From contig QPMI01000023.1 in assembly GCA_004431415.1 (NCBI GenBank), forward strand, positions 1-64,000: a stretch of DNA of 64,000 nucleotides, read 5' to 3'. The notes under the pieces are model-generated. The model was not told where the DNA came from. It saw only the letters and a list, made by a program, of their open reading frames with translations, and ran no database searches. Both the position numbers and the translations under genes were made by a program. Origin of the DNA: Cyanophora paradoxa (taxonomy: Eukaryota > Glaucocystophyceae > Cyanophorales > Cyanophoraceae). Shown here one piece after another: positions 10,392 through 22,600 of this stretch (position 1 is its first letter; each line of letters begins with the position of its first letter).

Positions 10392-12538
10392 CAGCGGGGG
10401 GTACAGCATTCAGTTAGAGCCTGAGCATCGTTAGAGGCCGGGAGGCCCCCCGAGGGGTACACCGGCTGTTACTCCCCGCGTCGGTTAGTGCTAGCCCCCC
10501 TGTTAGTGCAGCGTGTACCTGATCGCAATATAACACCCAAACCTCCGCGACGCGTGACTCATGCAACCTCCGAGGGTTAACAATGCATTGACAGCGAAGG
10601 GGCAAGCTCGAGAGCTCAACGCTTCACAAAGGCCCACATATATATTTAATCTCCTCTCAATCTGCTCCACCAGTTAAAAGCAAGCGTTACCGGTTCAACT
10701 CCGGTCTCCCCTAGTTAATTATATATTCCCTCTCCTCATTACATTGCTCTCTGGCCAGCCAGCTCTCCCTCGAGCTGGCTAAAGCGGGCCAGCCCATGGC
10801 CGGTGCCAAGCCGGCGAAACCCGGCCATGCAGCTGGGCGGGGCCGGGTCCAGCTGGCCTCCTACTGTGACAGCCGCGAGGGCGTCCGCGAGGCTTCGCCG
10901 TACTTAGTGCTCCGCAGGAGCACGGATCTTGTTAGGACTTGCCGTAGTCGGGAATTATAGGTAATTAGGTAATTAGGTCGAACACGCACCTTTTTTGCGG
11001 ACGATCCTCGAACCGGTAAAAATCTAATTAGCTTGGAATTCGAGGAGGCCAGCTAGACCTCCTCGACCTCGAGTTCCGGCTAATATTAATTAGGTCGGGC
11101 TGTCTGGAACTAGTTTAAAGACTGTACCCCTCCCCTCGTCGACGAAAGACCCCTAATTACCTAATTACCGAATTCCAAGTCGCCGCGCATGGGGAAAACG
11201 ACCTGAGACTACTAGGCTAGCCTAGTCACTACCGTAGTACGCGTCGGCTCACTGAGTCAGGCTGAACCGTCACGGCGTGGTCCGTGGTGGACCGTCGATC
11301 CGTGGGGCCGGCGACGGCCCGGCGTGGGCCCGGGGCCCGGGGGCCGGGGGTGAAGTCCCGGTGAACCGTTGAACCGTGAACTTCCGAAGTTCCAAATTAA
11401 ACCTCGGCCCGGGCCGCCCGGCCCGCCGGCGCCCGGCACTGGGCCGGCAGCCCGGCGCCGGCGGTCCGGCCCGGCGGTGGCGGAGTCCTGGAGTCCGATG
11501 ACTCCGATCCCGAGTCCCGACTCCTGACTCTGGGCTCCCGAGTCCCGGGTCCCGACTCCCGACTCCAGAGTCCGAGCAGGCTCCTGAGGGCCGAGCTCGA
11601 GGCACGTGCAGTGACTAACTATAGGCTACTAGCTAGTACCGAATCCTACTACCGAATTAGTACCGATAGGTAGGCAGCCCCTCGGTGCAGCCCGACGGCC
11701 TCTCGGCGCAGCCCCGCAGCCCCTCAGCGCAGCCCCGCAACCCTGCTAGCTATAGCGCAGCCCCGCAGTGCAGTGCGAGCCCTGCAGCGCAAGCCCCGCT
11801 GCGCCAGCCTGCAGCCGCGCCCCGCGGCCGCGCACCCGGCCACGACCCCGCGCACCCGGGCCCGGCGAGCGCTAGCTTCGTATCATAAAGCGTGACTACG
11901 GGAGACGAGCCTCGAGGAGCCTCGTCGAGTCGGCGGCGACCAGCTGCAGCCGATAAGCTCGAGCGCTCAAGCGCGCTGCAGCTCGGCCAGGTTAGCAGCT
12001 GTTAGCCTACTGGCCGCGAGCATTGCGTAATTGGCTGAAGACGAGCGCAGCGGCCTAAGCCAGTGGACCGTGCTCGCGACCCTCTCTGCTTGCAGCCGCT
12101 TGGGCAGCCCTAAGGTTCTCAGTGCATATACGAGCTGCGGCTAGCTATAATAGCTCATCCTAACTTGTCGCAGATCAACGCGCACGCGACCAGTGTTTGT
12201 AGCCGGTGGGGTAAGATATGAAAGCTTACCAGCCCAGCGCATGCGCATATGCATCGAGCGCATTCTGATTTCCTGCAGATCGGATTGGGCCCGGTCCCGC
12301 CGTTAAACTGAAAGGCAAACACGCGCGTCTAAAGAAATAGCTGCGCATTGAGTTTCCCGCAAATCACTACTAGCTGCAGTGGAGGAAGGACGGCATGACT
12401 TGCAGCTGTATCTAGCTGAAGGCATATGCATATTCACGCGCCTTGCCTTGGTGAAGACGAAGCTTGCTTACTAGTTAACTTGTACAGTGCTCAATAACAT
12501 GAAGGAAAAGGTGCGCGCATTTTCAAGCTTAAGGTTAC
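10392..12538. other. intergenic region without recognisable gene
   Basis: No convincing coding frame. Visible features are short ggtaattaggtaattagg-type AT repeats at 10960-10980 and 11150-11170, a GAGTCC/GACTCC-rich array at 11480-11590, a cgcagcccc/gcagcccc-rich array at 11675-11800, and several CCTCGA-type palindromic stretches near 11040-11075 and 11905-11925. These look like degenerate tandem repeats. The upstream part may include decayed element DNA, and the last few hundred bases must hold the promoter of the giant surface-protein gene. Confidence 0.6.
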
Positions 12539-13640
12539 ATGGCACCGGTTCTCACAGGTGGATCGAATTCGCAGACGCCGCCCAGCCGCCACCGCGCCGC
12601 ACAGCGACCGCGAGGGGCTTGCGTTCCATCGCAAAGCTTTCTCATCTGTCTCATCTGGGTCGCGATCGCCCTGCTGTGTCGCGTGGCGGCCCAGACGCCC
12701 TCGCCCAGCCCTAGCCCGATTCGTGCGTTGAATTCAACTGCGGATGCGTTGCTTTGTTTGTCTTTGGCTCACTCCGGTATTGAAGTCGAGGTCACGACCC
12801 TGGAAACTGGGCCGACACCTAGCCTGCTGCTAAGGAGGTACGCTGCTGGAAGCCTGTTCTACAGAGACGGCCGGCGGTACCTGTTCGTCTCTGGCGGCTA
12901 CAATCTAAATAATCAATATGTGGATGACGTCTGGACAGTCGACCTTGGTGCGGCTGCATACAGGGGGCTTGTTGACCGTGCAAGACCTATACCTAAGTCG
13001 CGATTGGTCGTTCAGATGCCGAGCCGGAGCCGGTTTGGCGGAACGCGACTGCGCGGCTTCCTATCGCTAAGCACAGCCACGCGTGTGGTTGGGATGGCGG
13101 GTCCTTCATCTACTGTGCGGGCGGGTGGAACGGCGCGACTAATACGCAGTTCTGGCGTTTCCCCACTACGCTGGACGCCCGTGTGGACCTACCAAGCCTG
13201 CCTTCCAACCGCGCCGAGCATTGTTTGACCGTGTACGATGGCTCCGTGTGGGTGCGCAACACTATCCTGCTCGGTCGCTCTCCAGCCTTATTTGTCGGCA
13301 GCTCGCGGCTGGATACCCTTACAGCAACGACCTCATCCGCTATTCTATTGCAGGCGGCACCTGGACGACCGAAATTGCCAACAATGCATCGCGCACTGAC
13401 CCATACATGAGTCCCCGAGCAGGAGTTAAATGTGCCCACATGGGTAAGTAAGCGCGCAACAATCGGCGCTGCCCTTTCGTCTGATGTTCGCATGTCCATA
13501 CGACGCAGGCAGCAAGTGGTACATTGCAGGGGGTTATTCGCCGGCTTCTCAAACGGACGTATTGTAAGAGCCTCGCCATTGCGATGCAGAACTATTTGCA
13601 ATCTGAAACCAAGCGCAGCGTCGTCGACTTGTCTTCGGCG
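12539..13640 (+). CDS. N-terminal exons: signal peptide plus first Kelch-like propeller
   Basis: After the signal segment and a TPSPSPSP stretch, a short intron probably starts at gtgcgt 12721. The following exons carry repeated Kelch-like blades: [10 protein letters not shown] then DDVWTVDL (about 12860-12950), [10 protein letters not shown] then [10 protein letters not shown] (about 13075-13140), HCLTVYDG (about 13215), NDLIRYSI then GGTWTTE (about 13330-13380), and [10 protein letters not shown] (about 13515). The GG doublet followed some residues later by an aromatic and hydrophobic strand is the Kelch pattern. Several frame changes occur between blades, some from introns and some probably from one-base errors. 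Confidence 0.55.
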
Positions 13641-16600
13641 CTCGCCGGACAGAGAGATTTCGTGAAACTTGGAAACATTGCCCCTTCGGGCGCCGTTACA
13701 TCGCACGCCGTACTCGGGGCCTGCTCTACCTACAATGCTCTCATACTCGGAGTCGCGTATTTTCCGCCTGTGGTCTTCAATATTGACCGTGAGCGCCTAC
13801 TCACCTGCTCGCTATATACTCGCAGTACCTAAGATCTTGAGACACAGAGGGAGCAGTCGTTTCGGTGACTCGGGTCCCGCAAGCTCCGTTCGATCTCCAA
13901 AGTACGGCGTACGCGTCGGATCCTGGCAACTGCACATTGTGCGCTTCGAACGCAATGAGAGAGAATTTCATTTTTTTGACAAGTGATCAGATTCGCTGCA
14001 ACGGGACACAACGTTACTAGCTCCTCCGCAATGGGGCAGTACCTCTCTTCTGTACACAAGCTCCGTCTTGGCCCGGCTCCGAGCCCGTCGCCGAGCCCGT
14101 CGCCCAGCCCGTCGCCCAGCCCGTCGCCGAGTCCGTCGCCCAGCCCGTCGCTCATTCCCGGATCGCCGTCGACGGCCGGCGTGAGCTACCCCTCGACATC
14201 CAGCGTCCCCTTCTACAGCGGCGCGGCCAGCTTCAACGTCTCCGGGCTCGTCCCCGGGGATGAGGTGTCGTCGATCTCTGTGACGTGTTCCATCAGCGAC
14301 ACGACGCTCTCCCCTCCGTTCGCCTCGTCCATTGCGGGCTACTACGATGCGTCGTCGTGGACGGGGTCGCAGTGGAGCGACCTCTCGGGCAAGGGCCGGC
14401 ACGCGACTGTGATCCGCGGCACGCCAGCCGTCTCAACGGTCGGGTCGACGAGCGTTCTTGGTGGGGCGACGAGTGCAGGTATCATGATCCCGGCGTCGGT
14501 GATGAACGCATCGTCTCCTGCGTACACGCTGGTCCACGCCTGTCGCTACACGCCACTTCTGTCGGCTCTACGACGAGCCGCATCATTGATGGTGTGACGC
14601 AGAACTGGCTCTCCGGGCATCATGGCTACAAGCGCGGGTTGCATTTCACGGAGGTTGGGTCTCCGTGGAGCGGATCGGCCCCCAAACGTGAACGACTGGA
14701 TTCTCAGCCTCGACCGTCGCCTCAAATATCGTGCCAATGGCGCTGATTTAACCAGTTGCCCTGAGTGTGCCACCATCCCAGCGGACCAGATCTCCGTCAA
14801 TTATGGCAGCTCCGCGGAGTACTCTGACTGGCAGTGCTCGTTCGTCCTCGTGTACGACCGCGAGCTCTCCGACAGCGAGGCGGAGGAGGTGGAGGCGTGG
14901 GCCCGCCTGCGCTACCCGACGCAGCTGTACCGACGGGCGAAACTGGAGGTTTACAACGCGCATTCCTCGTTCGTCGAGCTCCGCTATTGCCCTTGTGCGT
15001 GAACAAATCGTTCCGTCAGCGTAGCCGTCTGTATTCTCATGCCCGGCCCGTTCTCAGATCGGAAAGGCGTACCAGTTCGTGGTGAGATGGCGCCCTTTGT
15101 AGCGCATAGTCCAATTGCAAGTGACACGGCTAGCGCTCTAACTCTTAAGCTTCCTCAGGGCCCCATTCGTGCCGGCACGACGTACTCGAACTGCGCTGTG
15201 GAGCTGACAAACGCAGTAGGATCCGCAACAGCGAGTTCCGTCACTTTCACCACGACCGTTGGAGGAGGATCTCCTGCGCTGACAGGTGTTCCTTCGGTCG
15301 CTGGCATTAGCTATCAGTCGACCTCGAGCGTGCCCTTCAGCAACGGCGTCGCCAACTTGACCGTCACGGGGATAAACCCCGCCGACCAGGTGTACGCGAT
15401 ATCCGTGACATGCTCGACGACGGGGAACAGAACGCTGCCGCCTCCGTTCTCTTCTTCTGTTGCGGGCTTCTACGATGCGTCGTCGTGGGCGGGGTCGCAG
15501 TGGAACGACCTCTCGGGCAAGGGCCGGCACGCGACTGAGATCCGCGGTGCCCCCAATGTCGTTCCTTTTGGAGGAACCAACGTGATGAACGGTACTACAA
15601 ACGACGGTATTCGGTTTCCTGCGACCCTCATGAGCCAATCCACTACCGCGTTCACGCTGGTGCACTCGTGCCGCTTCACCGCATCGGCTCCCGGTGACAA
15701 GATCGGACGCATCATTGATGGTGTGACTGTAGGATCGGGCAACTGGTTCTCCGGGTTTGGTTGGTACACCACGCGCGGCGTTTCGAACAGGGCGGGCTGG
15801 GTCACAGAACTAGGCCAGCAGTTTCCACTTGGACTAAACGAATGGCTGCTCAGCGTGGACTGGCCCAGGAAGTACCGCGGAAACGGCCTGGACCTCACCG
15901 TCTGCCCTTCCTGCGCCGTCTATCCATCGGACCAGATCTCAGTGAACTACGGTCTTTATGCTTTCTATTCGGACTGGCAGTGCTCGTTCGTCCTCGTGTA
16001 CGACCGCGAGCTCTCCGACAGCGAGGCGGAGGAGGTGGAGGCGTGGGCCCGCCTGCGCTACCCCGACATCACGTACCTCCACTCAATTGGACGGCTACTA
16101 CGCGGTAGCAGCGCAGGCAGGCTCTGTCATTGCCCAGGCGCGTCTCTCAGAATTGTGCGAAATTGAGCGTAAGCTTGCTAAGCTGCACCGCAGATTGGTC
16201 TGAGCAGAGCCTACAGCTTCTCGGTGAGCTCACGATCGCCCTCGAAAAAAGACTTGCACAGCCTTGCATCAATTCTAGTCGCTGATCCGACGCTTTGCAG
16301 GGGCCGGTTCAAGCGAACACGACGTACACCAACTGCACCGTGCAGCTGGCGAACGCTGTCGGCACCTCGACGGCGAGCCCTGTCACGTTCACGACGAGCT
16401 GCGGCTTGTCCTCGTGTCCGACGCCGAGCCCGTCGCCGAGCCCGTCGCCAAGCCCGAGCCCGTCGCCGAGCCCGTCGCCCAGCCCGTCGCCCAGCCCGAC
16501 GCCCAGCCCGTCGCCGAGCCCGTCGCCCAGCCCGTCGCCGAGCCCGTCGCCGAGTCCGTCACCCAGCCCGTCGCTCATTCCCGGATCGCCGTCGACGGCC

Positions 16601-19600
16601 GGCGTGAGCTACCCCTCGACATCCAGCGTCCCCTTCTACAGCGGCGCGGCCAGCTTCAACGTCTCCGGGCTCGTCCCCGGGGATGAGGTGTCGTCGATCT
16701 CTGTGACGTGTTCCATCAGCGACACGACGCTCTCCCCTCCGTTCGCCTCGTCCATCGCGGGCTACTACGATGCGTCGTCGTGGACGGGGTCGCAGTGGAG
16801 CGACCTCTCGGGCAAGGGCCGGCACGCGACTGTGATCCGCGGCACGCCAGCCGTCTCAACGGTCGGGTCGACGAGCGTTCTTGGTGGGGCGACGAGTGCA
16901 GGTATCATGATCCCGGCGTCGGTGATGAACGCATCGTCTCCTGCGTACACGCTGGTCCACGCCTGTCGCTACACCGCCACTTCTGTCGGCTCTACGACGA
17001 GCCGCATCATTGATGGTGTGACGCAGAACTGGCTCTCCGGGCATCATGGCTACAAGCGCGGGGTTGCATTTCACGGAGGTTGGGTCTCCGTGGAGCGGAT
17101 CGGCCCCCCAAACGTGAACGACTGGATTCTCAGCCTCGACCGTCGCCTCAAATATCGTGCCAATGGCGCTGATTTAACCAGTTGCCCTGAGTGTGCCACC
17201 ATCCCAGCGGACCAGATCTCCGTCAATTATGGCAGCTCCGCGGAGTACTCTGACTGGCAGTGCTCGTTCGTCCTCGTGTACGACCGCGAGCTCTCCGACA
17301 GCGAGGCGGAGGAGGTGGAGGCGTGGGCCCGCCTGCGCTACCCCGACGCAGCTGTACCCGACGGGCGAAACTGGAGGTTTACAACGCGCATTCCTCGTTC
17401 GTCGAGCTCCGCTATTGCCCTTGTGCGTGAACAAATCGTTCCGTCAGCGTAGCCGTCTGTATTCTCATGCCCGGCCCGTTCTCAGATCGGAAAGGCGTAC
17501 CAGTTCGTGGTGAGATGGCGCCCTTTGTAGCGCATAGTCCAATTGCAAGTGACACGGCTAGCGCTCTAACTCTTAAGCTTCCTCAGGGCCCATTCGTGCC
17601 GGCACGACGTACTCGAACTGCGCTGTGGAGCTGACAAACGCAGTAGGATCCGCAACAGCGAGTTCCGTCACTTTCACCACGAGCGTTGGAGGAGGATCTC
17701 CTGCGCTGACAGGTGTTCCTTCGGTCGCTGGCATTAGCTATCAGTCGACCTCGAGCGTGCCCTTCAGCAACGGCGTCGCCAACTTGACCGTCACGGGGAT
17801 AAACCCCGCCGACCAGGTGTACGCGATATCCGTGACATGCTCGACGACGGGGAACAGAACGCTGCCGCCTCCGTTCTCTTCTTCTGTTGCGGGCTTCTAC
17901 GATGCGTCGTCGTGGGCGGGGTCGCAGTGGAACGACCTCTCGGGCAAGGGCCGGCACGCGACTGAGATCCGCGGTGCCCCCAATGTCGTTCCTTTTGGAG
18001 GAACCAACGTGATGAACGGTACTACAAACGACGGTATTCGGTTTCCTGCGACCCTCATGAGCCAATCCACTACCGCGTTCACGCTGGTGCACTCGTGCCG
18101 CTTCACCGCATCGGCTCCCGGTGACAAGATCGGACGCATCATTGATGGTGTGACTGTAGGATCGGGCAACTGGTTCTCCGGGTTTGGTTGGTACACCACG
18201 CGCGGCGTTTCGAACAGGGCGGGCTGGGTCACAGAACTAGGCCAGCAGTTTCCACTTGGACTAAACGAATGGCTGCTCAGCGTGGACTGGCCCAGGAAGT
18301 ACCGCGGAAACGGCCTGGACCTCACCGTCTGCCCTTCCTGCGCCGTCTATCCATCGGACCAGATCTCAGTGAACTACGGTCTTTATGCTTTCTATTCGGA
18401 CTGGCAGTGCTCGTTCGTCCTCGTGTACGACCGCGAGCTCTCCGACAGCGAGGCGGAGGAGGTGGAGGCGTGGGCCCGCCTGCGCTACCCCGACATCACG
18501 TACCCTCCACTCAATTGGACGGCTACTACGCCGGTAGCAGCGCAGGCAGGCTCTGTCATTGCCCAGGCGCGTCTCTCAGAATTGTGCGAAATTGAGCGTA
18601 AGCTTGCTAAGCTGCACCGCAGATTGGTCTGAGCAGAGCCTACAGCTTCTCGGTGAGCTCACGATCGCCCCTCGAAAAAAGACTTGCACAGCCTTGCATC
18701 AATTCTAGTCGCTGATCCGACGCTTTGCAGGGGCCGGTTCAAGCGAACACGACGTACACCAACTGCACCGTGCAGCTGGCGAACGCTGTCGGCACCTCGA
18801 CGGCGAGCCCTGTCACGTTCACGACGAGCTGCGGCTTGTCCTCGTGTCCGACGCCGAGCCCGTCGCCGAGCCCGTCGCCAAGCCCGAGCCCGTCGCCGAG
18901 CCCGTCGCCCAGCCCGTCGCCCAGCCCGACGCCCAGCCCGTCGCCGAGCCCGTCGCCCAGCCCGTCGCCGAGCCCGTCGCCGAGTCCGTCACCCAGCCCG
19001 TCGCCCAGCCCGACGCCCAGCCCGTCGCCGAGCCCGTCGCCCAGCCCGTCGCCGAGCCCGTCGCCGAGTCCGTCACCCAGCCCGTCGCTCATTCCCGGAT
19101 CGCCGTCGACGGCCGGCGTGAGCTACCCCTCGACATCCAGCGTCCCCTTCTACAGCGGCGCGGCCAGCTTCAACGTCTCCGGGCTCGTCCCCGGGGATGA
19201 GGTGTCGTCGATCTCTGTGACGTGTTCCATCAGCGACACGACGCTCTCCCCTCCGTTCGCCTCGTCCATTGCGGGCTACTACGATGCGTCGTCGTGGACG
19301 GGGTCGCAGTGGAGCGACCTCTCGGGCAAGGGCCGGCACGCGACTGTGATCCGCGGCACGCCAGCCGTCTCAACGGTCGGGTCGACGAGCGTTCTTGGTG
19401 GGGCGACGAGTGCAGGTATCATGATCCCGGCGTCGGTGATGAACGCATCGTCTCCTGCGTACACGCTGGTCCACGCCTGTCGCTACACCGCCACTTCTGT
19501 CGGCTCTACGACGAGCCGCATCATTGATGGTGTGACGCAGAACTGGCTCTCCGGGCATCATGGCTACAAGCGCGGGGTTGCATTTCACGGAGGTTGGGTC

Positions 19601-22600
19601 TCCGTGGAGCGGATCGGTCCCCCAAACGTGAACGACTGGATTCTCAGCCTCGACCGTCGCTTCAAATATCGTGCCAATGGCGCTGATTTAACCAGTTGCC
19701 CTGAGTGTGCCACCATCCCAGCGGACCAGATCTCCGTCAATTATGGCAGCTCCGCGGAGTACTCTGACTGGCAGTGCTCGTTCGTCCTCGTGTACGACCG
19801 CGAGCTCTCCGACAGCGAGGCGGAGGAGGTGGAGGCGTGGGCCCGCCTGCGCTACCCCGACGCAGCTGTACCCGACGGGCGAAACTGGAGGTTTACAACG
19901 CGCATTCCTCGTTCGTCGAGCTCCGCTATTGCCCTTGTGCGTGAACAAATCGTTCCGTCAGCGTAGCCGTCTGTATTCTCATGCCCGGCCCGTTCTCAGA
20001 TCGGAAAGGCGTACCAGTTCGTGGTGAGATGGCGCCCTTTGTAGCGCATAGTCCAATTGCAAGTGACACGGCTAGCGCTCTAACTCTTAAGCTTCCTCAG
20101 GGCCCCATTCGTGCCGGCACGACGTACTCGAACTGCGCTGTGGAGCTGACAAACGCAGTAGGATCCGCAACAGCGAGTTCCGTCACTTTCACCACGAGCG
20201 TTGGAGGAGGATCTCCTGCGCTGACAGGTGTTCCTTCGGTCGCTGGCATTAGCTATCAGTCGACCTCGAGCGTGCCCTTCAGCAACGGCGTCGCCAACTT
20301 GACCGTCACGGGGATAAACCCCGCCGACCAGGTGTACGCGATATCCGTGACATGCTCGACGACGGGGAACAGAACGCTGCCGCCTCCGTTCTCTTCTTCT
20401 GTTGCGGGCTTCTACGATGCGTCGTCGTGGGCGGGGTCGCAGTGGAACGACCTCTCGGGCAAGGGCCGGCACGCGACTGAGATCCGCGGTGCCCCCAATG
20501 TCGTTCCTTTTGGAGGAACCAACGTGATGAACGGTACTACAAACGACGGTATTCGGTTTCCTGCGACCCTCATGAGCCAATCCACTACCGCGTTCACGCT
20601 GGTGCACTCGTGCCGCTTCACCGCATCGGCTCCCGGTGACAAGATCGGACGCATCATTGATGGTGTGACTGTAGGATCGGGCAACTGGTTCTCCGGGTTT
20701 GGTTGGTACACCACGCGCGGCGTTTCGAACAGGGCGGGCTGGGTCACAGAACTAGGCCAGCAGTTTCCACTTGGACTAAACGAATGGCTGCTCAGCGTGG
20801 ACTGGCCCAGGAAGTACCGCGGAAACGGCCTGGACCTCACCGTCTGCCCTTCCTGCGCCGTCTATCCATCGGACCAGATCTCAGTGAACTACGGTCTTTA
20901 TGCTTTCTATTCGGACTGGCAGTGCTCGTTCGTCCTCGTGTACGACCGCGAGCTCTCCGACAGCGAGGCGGAGGAGGTGGAGGCGTGGGCCCGCCTGCGC
21001 TACCCCGACATCACGTACCCTCCACTCAATTGGACGGCTACTACGCCGGTAGCAGCGCAGGCAGGCTCTGTCATTGCCCAGGCGCGTCTCTCAGAATTGT
21101 GCGAAATTGAGCGTAAGCTTGCTAAGCTGCACCGCAGATTGGTCTGAGCAGAGCCTACAGCTTCTCGGTGAGCTCATGATCACGATCGCCCCTCAAAAAA
21201 AGACTTGCACAGCCTTGCATCAATTCTAGTCGCTGATCCGACGCTTTGCAGGGGCCGATTCAAGCGAACACGACGTACAGCAACTGCACCGTGCAGCTGG
21301 CGAACGCTGTCGGCACCTCGACGGCGAGCCCTGTCACGTTCACGACGAGCTGCGGCTTGTCCTCGTGTCCGACGCCGAGCCCGTCGCCGAGCCCGTCACC
21401 AAGCCCGAGCCCGTCGCCGAGCCCGTCGCCCAGCCCGTCGCCCAGCCCGTCGCCGAGCCCGTCGCCCAGCCCGTCGCCCAGCCCGTCGCCCAGCCCGTCG
21501 CCCAGCCCGACGCCCAGCCCGTCGCCGAGCCCGTCGCCCAGTCCCTCGAGCTCGCCGAGCCCGTCGCCGAGCCCGTCGCCCAGCCCGTCGCCCAGCCCGT
21601 CGCCCAGCCCGTCGCCCAGCCCGTCGCCGAGCCCGTCGCCGAGCCCGTCGCCCAGCCCCTCGCCCAGCCCGTCGCCCAGCCCGTCGCCGAGCCCGTCGCC
21701 GAGCCCCTCGCCAAGCCCCTCGCCGAGCCCGTCGCCGAGCCCGTCGCCGAGCCCGTCGCCCAGCCCGTCGCCCAGCCCCTCGCCGAGCCCGTCGCCGAGC
21801 CCGTCGCCGAGCCCCTCGCCCAGCCCCTCGCCAAGCCCGTCGCCCAGCCCGTCACCATCGCCGCCGCCAGTCCTGCTCATGACCTTCACTTCCCCAACGG
21901 CCAACTCAGTCCTTGGAGTCGGGCAGGCCTTCTCCGTGCAGTACAGCGCGGCGTCTATGTCGCTTGCCGGCGTCGAGCTCGTGCTTGTCGGTGCCTCGTC
22001 AACCACCGTGCGCTCTGGCGCATGCCTCTCGCGTCGACTTGAATCAAAGTCTAATCTTTTCTACAGGTTCTCCTGTCTGGGCAGACCGTCTGGGCTGCGG
22101 GCGGCTCGTTCCAAATCAGCCTCCCTGCGGCAACAGCGGATGGCAACTACTTCATTCGAGTCCACCAGAGCTCTGGTTCGCTCTCGGCCGACACGGCGAC
22201 GTTCAGGTAAGGCACTGATTTGACTCGCAGTCTGTGCTGAAGCGCTCATTTCTGATATGCCGTATCGCAGAATTGCAGCTATCGTCGTGCTTTCCGAGAC
22301 TGTGGAGTACGATCCCGATGTCATTCTGTCCATAGCGGACAAGATGCGCTCCGTTCCTGGATACAGCTCAATCGGCCTAACCGCGTCGGTGACCGAAACA
22401 ACGCCCCCGTCGACGAGCGGGACGGCTCCGCGCTCGCGGCTCCAGGCGGCCACCGTAACGCACACCTTCGCGATGCCGTCCTCGCTGACCGTGAGACCAA
22501 GCCGGCCTTTTCGATTCAACTTCCGCTAATATCGCCCATGCAGACGTTCATGTCGCTGATGCAGACGCTGAAGGCCGGAGATCCGATCCTGAACGGCATC

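Noticed and set aside
10600-10716. Possible tRNA with a perfect T-arm (ACCGG TTCAACT CCGGT) at 10689-10705
   Set aside because: The 3' acceptor pairs only partly with an upstream AGGGG, and no D-arm or anticodon arm of normal spacing is found. Probably chance or a remnant.
14079-21862. CRISPR-like array
   Set aside because: The repeats are continuous coding hexamers and large exon units without unique spacers.
16309-22042. Long antisense and third-frame ORFs with Gly-Leu-Gly-Asp, Arg-Arg-Ala-Arg-Arg or Ala-Glu-Pro-Val repeats
   Set aside because: They are by-products of the Ser-Pro-coding hexamer repeat, which lacks stops in all frames. The plus frame encoding Ser-Pro continues into real domains on both sides.
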